DNA of 64,000 bases, from the NCBI RefSeq assembly GCF_020520425.1, contig NC_079487.1, positions 11,889,501 through 11,953,500 of the forward strand. The letters run 5' to 3'. This stretch comes from Spinacia oleracea. Lineage: Eukaryota; Streptophyta; Magnoliopsida; Caryophyllales; Amaranthaceae. This document shows, piece after piece, positions 10,576 to 20,822 of the stretch. Under the pieces are notes generated by a model that was given only the letters and a program-made list of their open reading frames with translations, did no database searches and was not told the origin of the DNA. The position numbers were made by a program, and so were the translations under genes. Position 1 is the first letter of the stretch. Each line of letters opens with the position of its first letter.

Positions 10576-10731
10576 GGTAGACATTTTCTAATAATAAGTA
10601 TGATGTAGACATAAAATAAAGTAGTTCTTTTATAAAAGTACTATTTAAAAATCGGTAGACATTTTTTAATACGTATGACGTAAAATAAAATAAACTAGTT
10701 CTTTTATAAAAGTACTATTCAAAAATCGGTG
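10576..10731. repeat. Two-copy tandem repeat, about 78 bp unit
   Basis: Two diverged copies run from GGTAGACATTTTCTAATA and GGTAGACATTTTTTAATA, each through TAGTTCTTTTATAAAAGTAC to AAAAATCGGT. Confidence 0.75.
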
Positions 10732-10965
10732 TCTATGTAAGCATATAATATCTCATCACACTAATTATTCATTACATCGGAAAAAAGTATTTGCCTATAT
10801 TAAGTTATCGTACTCACGACCTCCCTTTAAACCTATGGAATACAACTTAAGAAAATACTTCACATAATTCGAGTTGTTCTAATTTTCTTTATTGAACATG
10901 TAAAATCCATTAAGGTAACCTCTTCATTTCTTTATTCATTTTAAAATATTTGTGTATATATGATA

Positions 10966-11218
10966 CTCCGCATTAAATACTCGCAACGTTGTGATTTCTA
11001 CACTATTCACATATTATAATTTGATCATTGTTGGTGAGTTATACGTAAGATAAAACATATTCATGTGAGATCTTGTTAGATTCGTCTTAATGTGTATTTT
11101 CAAAATATTAATTTTTTATAATTTTTGCTTAAAGAGAATTAAAGATATTAATGATCAAATTTGTACATTGACATGCGTGAAAGTGACAAACATTGCGAGT
11201 AAAAATGAACGGATGAAG
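10966..11218. mobile_element. Stowaway-like MITE, 253 bp
   Basis: The left end is CTCCGCATTAAATACTCGCA and the right end is the near complement of CTTCATCCGTTCATTTTTAC followed by TCGCAATG. TA flanks both ends (10964-10965 and 11219-11220). It is noncoding. Confidence 0.75.
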
Positions 11219-11434
11219 TAAGAGATTATCCATATAAGAGCACATTTTTAAGGCAAAACTTAAATCTTAAAACATGATAATACTCCGTACTCCATAAAGA
11301 GAAGTAAATGCATTGACAAACTAGTTAGAGGTTTAGAGCCCGAAAAAATAACAATAAATAAAAATAAAACTACTGGCGCATGGTTTCTAACTCAGGTTGC
11401 TCGAATACATTGATTGAGTGAGAATGCCAACTAA

Positions 11435-11656
11435 GGGCCCGTTCAGTATCACTGTTAGTTTCCAGTTTTTGGTTTTTTGGTTTTGTAAGTCATATGATTT
11501 ATATTGAATATCAATTAAAACATAGTCATACCTATTGTAATCATGTTAATTTTGAAAATTGACAACAAAAAACTGGAAACTACTTTTTGTGGTTTTTATA
11601 TTTTGATTTTTAGTTTTGTAAAAAACAGAAAACAAAAATCGATACCGAACGAGCCC
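11435..11656. mobile_element. MITE with GGGCCCGTTC-type terminal repeats
   Basis: The left end GGGCCCGTTCAGTATC is inverted at the right as GATACCGAACGAGCCC, and TTTTTGGTTTT-rich subterminal sequence is mirrored too. The ends resemble plant hAT-type MITEs, but no clear 8-bp duplication was seen, so the class is tentative. Confidence 0.65.
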
Positions 11657-12103
11657 AAGCTAAACCTTTGACCTTGTTATTATATTCAACATATTACTTT
11701 TAAAGAGGGTATTTGTCTACCCACTTTGCAACATAGACAAGCTCCTCCTACCGAGATCCTTTTATATTTAGCTTAGTGGACGATAGCCGACTACGTTAAA
11801 AGCTTGGACACTTGTAGCTACAAAGTTGGAGGAGCATGAATAAGGTGCGTGCTATACTGCTATGCTTTGATTTTGCTTCCGTCGCAGTCTAGCCGCCTCA
11901 ACTACGCTAGTTGCATAAAATACAGAAACCTCAATACTGAGGGTCAGAGAATGAGAGCACTGTGCGGTAACCTGCTAGGATTGTAAGGTTCATGTTCTTG
12001 TCCCACATCATGAAATGTAGACATTAACATCAAATGAGAATATCATATAAATGAAAACTTTATTTCATTCAAGTTATCTTTGCGCTTGGGGCAATGACGC
12101 AGC
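11657..12103. other. Non-genic DNA
   Basis: No supported gene was seen. A short inverted pair CTCCTCC and GGAGGAG lies near 11742 and 11830. Confidence 0.4.
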
Positions 12104-12835
12104 TAGTGAGGTAATAACCGAGGCGCGTCAATTGCTGGTTGAAAACTATTTCCAAACCCCCTCTTCGGCCTTGGCTTGACCTTGGTCAACGAGAATTTCT
12201 GGAAGGGCTCCCTCTCTTGTGGGCAAAGCCTTACAATTCAAATACAAAATTCTTCTCCGTACTGACTATGCCAAATCAAACCTTAGTAATGTGGTAGTCT
12301 GGTAGACTAAGACATGCCAGAGTGGTTATCGGCTTATCATGTTATAATCATGCTGTTTGAATTCTTGGCCTATATAAGTCTTGGAATAAAAATCTCAAAA
12401 TCAGAACGTCTGACTTTAATTTCCTACAACTTGGAGACTGTCTGCTGTTAATTTGTTATATTGCTCAAAATCAGAATGTCTGACTTTAATTTCCTGCAGC
12501 ATTAGTAATTCAATTCTTAAGAAGACAGGTTACACATGCATGACGTACGTCTATGAATGCTTTATTGCATGATGTACATCTATGCATGTTTAAATCCTTG
12601 CATTCAGTTTTCTTGACCTGATTGACGAGCCTTAAATTCTTAAAATTAATCGAATACCATTACTGAAAATTATGTAGGCGATGTAGATCATACAGTTTAA
12701 AATTAGATCAATTAGAAATCAAAAGATTTGACATTTTTTCCATTTAGGTTATTCGAGTACACAACTGCTCATCTGGAAATAACTAAAATATTGTGGCTTC
12801 AGAAAAATAAGCAGATTGCTCCCACATAGGAAAAG
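12104..12835 (+). repeat. Copy 1 of a dispersed segmental duplication
   Basis: This matches 50246-51525 in the same orientation. Shared blocks begin GTGAGGTAATAACCGAGGCG and later TGGAGACTGTCTGCTGTTAA and ATGACGTACGTCTATGAATG. About 125 bp near 12290-12415 are unique to this copy, including a second copy of a 30-bp CAAAATCAGAACGTCTGAC block. The match stops at 12835, exactly where a SIRE-like LTR starts. The content looks like gene or transposon debris, but no product could be assigned. Confidence 0.85.
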
Positions 12836-14947
12836 TGTTAGTTTAGATGAACAACACAAGAGGGGGGGTGAATTAGTGTTTGTAGATGTTGGATCTACTT
12901 TTTCGCGGAATTAAAAACATTAAGAGATTGCAAGAGAGATTTTAGCGTGGAAACCTCTCTACCCTAATAGAGAGGAAAAACCACGCCCCCGTAGGGACTT
13001 TAAACCCTTTTACTAATTAGGAAAATCACAGTTCCCTAAACTCAACTCCCTTAGGAACAGTCCCTCAACCGTTCCTTCTCAATGATCTCTCTAGAGATCT
13101 TCTCTCTCAACTCTTCAGCTCGACTCAAGCTGATTCTCTCAATTACAAGGTTCACTCAAACCCCTTCCCAACTCTCAAGTATAAAAGATAGAATAACAAA
13201 TAGAATCTGGAATTCTGCTGGAGCAGGAACTACGTATGTGGAACAGGAACTGACGGTACTGACGTGGGTTATAATGTAGATTTAACTTAAGCACGTAACA
13301 CCACTAAGTCAGACAATTTTCCTAGACTTATGAATGCAGTATATATAGTGATGCATGTTATCTATTAACCCTAGAAGATATATTTTATGTTTATCTTTTA
13401 TTTAGGAATCCTAGACCTAATAGAACTCTATCATGATAGACTTTTATCCTAAGACTCTAACAAACATATGATCGAATAATAACTTTTTATGCAGTAGATA
13501 TATTAATGAAAACTCTATCTAAACGACACTCCTTTCCTATCACGACTCTTAAATAAGATAAACATTATTTAACCATTAACTAATGCAATCCTAATTACTA
13601 TCAAACACATAATCCTAACTATACTAAAACTCCTTAGTATATGACTTAGTATTATTATGTTTAGACTTCTATTAGGACACAAACTCTAAGGTAACGTGAT
13701 CTAAATACTATACTCATGCAATCCTATATACTACGTGCAGACTAGGACCAGTACCCTCGTCATTGACACTGTTCCACGTACGTTGTTCCACCAGCTCCGA
13801 ACTTTCAGTTTCTAAAACAAATCTATTAAGCACACTAATGCTACTAGATTTTTTTCTCTTCTCTTTCTCTGTACTTGTACTCTTAATTCTCCTCGAGTCC
13901 AAGTTCCTCTTCTCTTGGATTCTCTAACTCTTGAATCCTCGTTCTTCCTGTAAGTCTTTGGGTCTTCTTCAAAGTCTTACCTACACACGTCATTTATCAT
14001 TTATTTGCATGCATAATAAACCACGTTAGATATTGAGTCAAGTATGATAAATATGCATAAATCATATATTATAATATTTGCTTAACTAAAATACACATAG
14101 GATAATATGGAATATAATATACTAGTGGATAAATACTATTCCTATCCTAATATGAACTTAATATTTACGGCAAGTATTATGTGACTCAAACACCTAAAAT
14201 ACATTGAATCTAGACAGTCCTATATTATGCATAATACTAATTATAAAAGCTTAAACTCTAAACATTTAATCTTTCCTAACATGCTTATGCAAACTAAAAC
14301 TCTTAGACTCCTACATCGTCTACAATGCACCATAATATATGATAAATGAGACCAGCTATGATATGCATTCCTAGAAGACTCCTAATGCATATATAACTAT
14401 ATGAAGAGTCCTAATCACACACAACTATATGTACTTATGATAGGATATTATAAGAGACCTAAACTAATGCAAAGTCCTAAATCTAATAAACAACTTATCC
14501 CAATATGGACTCTTAATTCCACATGCATATAACGAACATATTAGGATGCAAATATGAAAGAACTATATGCACTCCTAAACTCTATTGATGCACGCATGCG
14601 TATCTCGTACAGGTGACTGGGAACAGGAACAGTCAGACAACTAGGAACTCTGTTAAACTGTTTCTGATCTCTTTCTTGTTGTTTCTGCTGGACCATATAA
14701 AGTATCATTTCGTTCCTCCTTTGTCACTTTACTTACCACATGAAGTTTACCAATGTAAATGCTAATTTACATATAAACAACATGTATAACGTAGCCATCT
14801 CCGCTCTCGTCAACAATAGCTTATCATTGCTCATGTCCCTTGTCTCTTGGTTTAATCATAGCTTGTTCTTCCTATGCACATCTTAGCACACATGTTAATT
14901 AGATAATCATCATTTGTTTATAATCATCAAAACCTCACTACTCAACA
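12836..14947 (-). repeat. 3' LTR of a SIRE-like copia element
   Basis: This 2.1-kb LTR, on the minus strand, starts TGTTGAGTAGTGAGG and ends CATCTAAACTAACA. It is preceded (on its strand) by AAAAGGGGGAAAT, the polypurine tract, and by TCATCATCAAAAAGGGGG, a hallmark of the SIRE/Maximus group. A strand-symmetric G run and TGAATTAGTG near 12862 also fit that group. TATA-like sequence (minus strand ACTATATATACT) lies at about 13336-13350. The matching 5' LTR is absent, so the element is truncated. Confidence 0.75.
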
Positions 14948-15602
14948 ATTTCCCCCTTTTTGATGATGACAAACTAATGATGCTTATCACAATTTAATCA
15001 ATAAATCGATTACACTTATTCCCCCTTAATTTTGTAAACCAACAACTTATGAACAAGTATAATGACATAGTAAGAGCAATACTAATAAACACCATATAGA
15101 TAAGGATTTAGATTGTATTATATCAAACAATAAGCATCATACATACTCTTCCCCCTTTTGGCATTATCGAAAAGGGTTACTTTGCACACAATCTTTTTAG
15201 GTTAACCATACACACCCTGAGTTTATATGTCACACACACCACCTGATAGGTTAGACACTTGTTTGTCACAAAAGTCCTCGAGTTTCCAATTTTGAACTAA
15301 GGATGTTGTTGCTACATAATTCCAATTCACAATCCAAAGACCCAATGTTAGAAGCAATGAAGTAACTTGACAAATAATATCAAAAAAGGTTAGAAGAAAA
15401 TGGTTTCATTGTTAATTGCCAAGGGCGAGAATTAAGTAGAAATGGTGTGAAGAAAAGGCTTGGTGAATAATCGAGTAGAGGGAACCAAGGGTAGATGATG
15501 TGTTTGTGGTTTCTTCTTTTAAATGAGGTCCTCAACAATCATTAGAGCTTTTTAATGAATATGAAACCAAACCCAACACACCTCCATCTCTTTGTATGTA
15601 GC
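14948..15602 (-). other. SIRE-like 3' noncoding region, left part
   Basis: This is internal noncoding sequence between the polypurine tract and the insertion site of element B1. CCCCCTTTT runs recur (near 14955, 15020 and 15150). It resumes at 33936. The last five bases GTAGC are the B1 target duplication. Confidence 0.65.
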
Positions 15603-16953
15603 TGTTAGGTTATGATACATATGACAATTCATAAATCATGCGGAAACAACCATTTAGCCAGGAATACATATTATTTACACATAATCATATAGCATAATTT
15701 AGATGCATACTCTTTGTTGCGTGCCTTCCCTAGCTGCGCCCGAACCGAACAAGAACAAGTCTTTAGGACTCCAAGTGTCGTCCCTCCGTAGATAGTCCAC
15801 AGCACGTCCGGATCCGCCTTAAGATTGACCAACTAGAATCGCCCTTAAGGTACTAGAATTTTCGGCACTCTTAGGTAAAAAATATGACTGAATTTTTCTC
15901 TAAAAACTCACTTTGAATACTTGAATTAATCTCTTAAAATATGTGACCCTAGGCATGTATTTATAGAGTTATGGAAAGGGAATTGGAATCCTAGTAGGAT
16001 ACGAATTAATTAATCTTAGAATCCTATACGAACTCTAATTAATTAATTTATCCTTTTAGGAATAGGAATTTAATCATATACTAATTCTAATAGTTTTAGG
16101 AATCATGCATGAACACAAACTCACACACACACGGCAGCCACGAGGGCCGCCCATGCGTGTGCGTGCGAGCAGCAGCCCACGCAGCGAGGCCATGGCCTTG
16201 GCGCGCGCTGGGCCTGCCTTGCGGTGGGCCTGGGCGCTGCCTTGGCTGGGCGCGCGTTTGGCTTGCTGGGCGATGGCCCGACATCGTGCTGGGCCTTCGT
16301 CCGGCAGGCCTCGTCCGATGCTAATTCGTACGATACGCTTCCGATTAAATTCCCGGTTCCGGAATTCATTTCCGATACGAACAATATTTAATATTTCCGA
16401 TTCCGGAATCAATTTCCGTTTCGAACAAATATTTAATATTTCCGTTTCCGGAATTATTTCCGATTCTGGCAATATTTCCGTTTCCGGCAATATTTCCGAT
16501 TCTGGCAATATTTCCATTTCCGATAATATTTTCCGATACGTACCATGTTTCCGTTTCCGGCAACATCTACGACTTGGATAATATTTATATTTCCGATACG
16601 ATCCATATTTCTGTTTCCGGCAATATCATCGTTTCCGGAGTATTCATTTCTTGCCTGTGACGATCTCAGCTCCCACTGAAACCAAGATCCGTCGATTCCG
16701 AATATCTATAGATGGAGTATCTAATGCCATTAAATACTTGATCCGTTTACGTACTATTTGTGTGACCCTACGGGTTCAGTCAAGAGTAAGTTGTGGATTA
16801 ATATCATTAATTCCACTTGAACTGAAGCGGCCTCTAGCTAGGCATTCAGTTCACTTGATCTCACTGAATTATTAACTTGTTAATTAATACTGAACCGCAT
16901 TTATTAGACTTAACATAGAATGCATACTTGGACCAAGGGCATTATTTCCTTCA
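15603..16953 (-). repeat. 3' LTR of B1
   Basis: Read on the element strand it runs from TGAAGGAAATAATGCCCTTG to CATAACCTAACA. It has a GC-rich block (16130-16320) and a zone of short ATTTCCG-type repeats (16340-16640). The 5' LTR at 32585-33935 is almost identical. Confidence 0.95.
15958..15966 (-). promoter_or_regulatory. TATA box in B1 3' LTR
   Basis: The minus strand reads CTATAAATA in the context CTCTATAAATACATG. The same box lies at 32940-32948 in the 5' LTR, where it would drive the element, and at 54745-54753 in B2. Confidence 0.65.
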
Positions 16954-17455
16954 GTCTCCCACTTGTCCTTAGGGACAAGTGTGCATTTCCTAATTCCTTC
17001 GTCGCTCGATGCTTGTTCTTGAACATAAGGTAAGAGTCGTCATCCTTATTATGTCCAGAGGTGTTCCTCGGTTTCAGAGTTCAACTGATCAAATAAACAG
17101 ATAATCATAGCCTATGATTCATCCGAGCATGGCCATGCATTTCACAGTTTCTAGCTCTCCGAGTGGCCTTGTACAACTTTTAAGCATCTCACCCCGATTT
17201 ATGGGAGGGCAATCCCAATCTTGCGATCTTGAGATTAGACTTCGTTTGATAGGTGATTACCTGAGCGTTGCCTTTATAGCCTCCTTTTACGGTGCGACGG
17301 TTGGTCAACGTCAAAGCAACCAGTTCTCAAACAAGTAATCTCAAATCACTCAGGTATTGAGGATTTAGTGTCTAATAATTTAATGAAATTTACTTATGAC
17401 AGACTTTCATCTCTTACAGTAAAGTTTCATAGGTCTTGTCCGATACTAGTCTTCC
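16954..17455 (-). other. B1 polypurine tract and 3' noncoding region, left part
   Basis: Directly beside the LTR the minus strand reads GTGGGAGAC, the polypurine tract. The region is almost the same as 55760-56266 in B2 and continues at 25415 after the Athila insertion. A short open frame near 17114 is also open in B2 (55920) but has no recognisable domain. Confidence 0.8.
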
Positions 17456-18302
17456 TGATGAGTTAAAAAGTGATACCGCAAGTGCACGGTGTCTGTTGTT
17501 AGCAGATACTTAGCAAATACGGGTCGATCCCACAGGGAGACAAGTTCTATTAGTTTTTGCCCAATTATACGAACTATTTCAATAACGAAAGTTGAGTTTG
17601 AGTATTAACTACTAAAGCTAAAGCAATAATAAAAATGTGTAATTTATCAATGAATTAAAGGTCTAGGGCGTCTGTTCGGTTCACCATGCTTATGCCAATC
17701 CAATAACACAATTCAATTCGACAACGAATAAACTATGCCGAGTAATTAAAGTACATGCTAATCCTACGGTCGGGTCTTAACACTTTCAATTCAACATATG
17801 CAGTACGATCGCTAACATAATCAGAATTGCCAATTGTACAAAGCCTCTAAAAACACGATCTTTCGATTCTAATTCCTATTAGCTAGATAATTAATCCATG
17901 AAATTGGCCGATAACATGAATCAACGATTAAGAACAAATCAATTGGAATTACTCAATCATAATCTATAAATTAACGAACTTTAATGCATAACGATTATGG
18001 TATAAACATGGCTTCCCTTACTTAGCCCTAGAAAAAGACTACTCGCTCATAATTAATTTAACAATCATGAAACGAATAATAATAATGGAATTCATAATCA
18101 ACGAACGAATTAATCTAAGGAACGAAAAATAATAAATTTGAATTAGAGAAAAAGAAATTATGAAATTACCTTAGATTGATGAATCAATGAATTCAGAAAA
18201 GCGTTCGACAATGAAAAGAGAAAAAAATAATAATAAACGTTCCAAGAATTCTAAGGAATAAAAATAACATAAGATTCGAGCCCTAGGAATATAATTCCCT
18301 TC

Positions 18303-18314
18303 AATATTTATAGG
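18303..18314 (-). promoter_or_regulatory. TATA box in the Athila-like 3' LTR
   Basis: The minus strand reads CCTATAAATATT, followed by an A-rich stretch in the direction of the element. The equivalent box in the 5' LTR (24484-24495) is the one expected to drive the element. Confidence 0.55.
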
Positions 18315-18428
18315 CTTCCTATTTCTGAAATAATAATAAATAAATAAATGAGAAAATAAAAATAGAAGTCGTCAACGATTGGTCGATGGCATGAGAGACA
18401 TACACAATATGGATTCGTCGGCCTGGAC

Positions 18429-18735
18429 GCACTGTGGGCGCAGCACTTCGCTGTGGGCAAGCCAGCAACTGCTCAGTGAAGCGTGAGTGAGATGTGGGCG
18501 CAGCAACCCTTGCCGTGGGCGCAGCACTTCTTGCTGTGGGCGCAGCACTTCGCTGTGGGCGCAGCACTTCGCTGTGGGTGCAGCACTTCGCTGTGGGCAA
18601 GCCAGCAACTGCTCAGTGAAGCGTGAGTGAGATGTGGGCGCAACAATCCTTGCTGTGGGCGCAGCACTTCTTGCTGTGGGCGCAGCACTTCGCTGTGGGC
18701 GCAGCACTTCGCTGTGGGCGCAGCACTTCGCTGTG
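18429..18735. repeat. GC-rich tandem array in the Athila-like 3' LTR
   Basis: A 19-bp unit (GCTGTGGGCGCAGCACTTC) and a 21-bp variant repeat many times. They are set in a larger unit of about 170 bp that carries AAGCCAGCAACTGCTCAGTG and occurs twice. Unit numbers differ from the array in the other LTR. Several frames stay open through the array, but only because the repeat lacks stops. Confidence 0.85.
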
Positions 18736-19250
18736 AGCATGGCAGACGATGTTTAGTGAAGCGACGGGGTGCTGCGGGCTGGGTGCGGCCACAAAGCTCT
18801 AGATATGGGCATAAAGCACTTCGATGTGGCCACATTGCACGATTCAAGTACGATGTTGCGACGATGCTTCCCACATCACCAAGATTTTATGGCGAACATC
18901 AGGAACTAGCTTCATGTCATCCAAAATAACGAATTGCCTCGATGGCCGAATAACTCAAGCTAAGTGAACCGGAACTTCCGCAAATCATTTCCGAAAACTT
19001 CATTTTTCGATCAAACACGACGTTTTCAATACGAACCATCCGATAGCCATTCGCCCACCTCTAAATCTCCAGAAACATCCAAATGATTGTAAAATCACCT
19101 GAAATATCAAAGAAAACACAAACGGAGCGTAATAGAGTACGATAACGACGACTTATGCAATAATGACTCTAAATGCAACAAAAATGAGAGAAATGCCTAG
19201 AAATGCAACCTAAATGAGCCTAAAATACCCTATATAAATATGATTCATCA

Positions 19251-20822
19251 AATTCCCCCAAGCTAAACTGTTGCTTGTCCCCAAGCAACACTAGACCGAA
19301 CACAGAGATATGAGACGCACATGACTTTCATTGAACTTGAACAAACCTACTCAACTCTCGGGCAAACAATCAAACAAAGTTATTAAGATAGAAATTTAGC
19401 TCGGATACAAATAGAACCACAAAGCATCATGATCCACAATTGAAACAACCAAACTTAGCCACAAACCGTTCTCAATCAAGCTAGTCGTCGCCGCATACCT
19501 TGTAGAATATGAATATATGATGCAACGCGGGGTAAGATGACAATAGCAAGGAACAATTTTCGCTCATTCACAAAACAAACATGCCGATCAAGAGGTCTTT
19601 ATAATAAGCTTGTAATGGGGCTAGGTGAAAAGGAAGGGTAGGATATAATTTGGGAAAAAGTGAGAGTAATATGCGTCTGCGTGATAATGCCGAAAATCCA
19701 ACTCCATCGAACCATGAAACCCGAACAATCAACCAAGTTATATATAACCAAGGGAAAAAAAAACATAATATAATGTCAATTTCTTTGTTCAATCCCTTTT
19801 CCTTGCCTTCAAACTATATACAAAAAAAACGAAAAACATATTTTTGATTTTTCTTTGATATTTCTTTTTTTTTTCTTTTCTTTTTTTTTTTTTTTTTTTT
19901 TTTGAAAATGAAACTAAAGAATGAAAATCGAAAGTACCTAAATAAATCTAATGCTAACTGCTACAAGCTTGGGTGCCGACAATAATATACATCATTTCCG
20001 AACCACAAATCCAAACATAGCCTCGAACCACGAACTATTGGCTTAGTGTGCCAATCAATCAACATCAACGAAACCATTACGAACACCGAAGCTCCCCCAA
20101 GCTAGACTCGGGACAAGTAACCAACGGGGCTAATAGGGCTCAATTTGTGGAGTTAAAACAATAAACGGACAAGGCTACAACATGGGTATGAAAGGCAGGA
20201 ACTGATGTTTCTAAATTCGTCTGAAGGCTTCCTAAGAGAATGGCCTCTGTCATACGCGGCATGCGTGAGTTGCAACTAAACTACTAATGAATCTCAAGCC
20301 AAAATCATACGATAACAAGTCACATCAATCACACAAACACATAGTAAGGTGACCTACAAGATAATTGGCTAGCTATTCTCGATACGAGACCAACATCTTA
20401 CCGCATACCATTCAATTGGTTCACACAATGCCAAGCAGTTATCAATGTATAGCACAACCGACTGAATTTCAGAGTCATAGCTAAGTTCAAGAGAAGCTCC
20501 AAAGAGTCAAAAAGAGTCCGAACATGGTTTGAAAGTCAAATTCACTATGCAGGGTATAAGGAAATATGAATGCAATGCAAGTAAAGAAAAACAACTAAAC
20601 TAATCAATAATACTAGGAAAGCAGTACATTTTTTTCGTTGCACGTAAACTCCCACCCCTAATGGATGGTACAAAGCGTACAACACCTACAAAAGCGATAA
20701 AATTACACTAAGAAAGAAATAAAGGATAGAATATCCCTCCCCCAAGCTAGAATGATGCAGTGTCCCCACTGCACAAAACACGACAGTAAAACCAAAGTGA
20801 GGGGAAGAGAAAACTTACAACT
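19251..20822 (-). other. 3' noncoding region of the Athila-like element
   Basis: About 1.57 kb lie between the protease stop and the polypurine tract, where an autonomous Athila would have pol and often an env-like frame. I see no coding domain. A long T run with a few C lies at 19863-19903 (A run on the element strand). Confidence 0.75.

Larger units (their letters stand above)
17456..19250 (-). repeat. 3' LTR of the Athila-like element
   Basis: This LTR is 1795 bp and nearly identical to 23637-25414. A TATA motif (minus strand CCTATAAATATT) lies at 18303-18314, with its partner at about 24484-24495. An internal tandem array lies at about 18429-18735. Confidence 0.95.

Noticed and set aside
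16074..16581. Open frames in family-B LTRs on both strands (also 33056-33563 and 54861-55412)
   Set aside because: They lie wholly within LTRs, over a GC-rich block and the ATTTCCG repeats, and show no protein domain.
18429..18735. CRISPR-like regular repeats
   Set aside because: The units are contiguous without unique spacers, and the context is a plant LTR.
18319..18929. Overlapping open frames in the Athila LTRs (also 24500-25052)
   Set aside because: They are products of the 19-bp tandem array, which lacks stops. No domain is seen and lengths change with array size.
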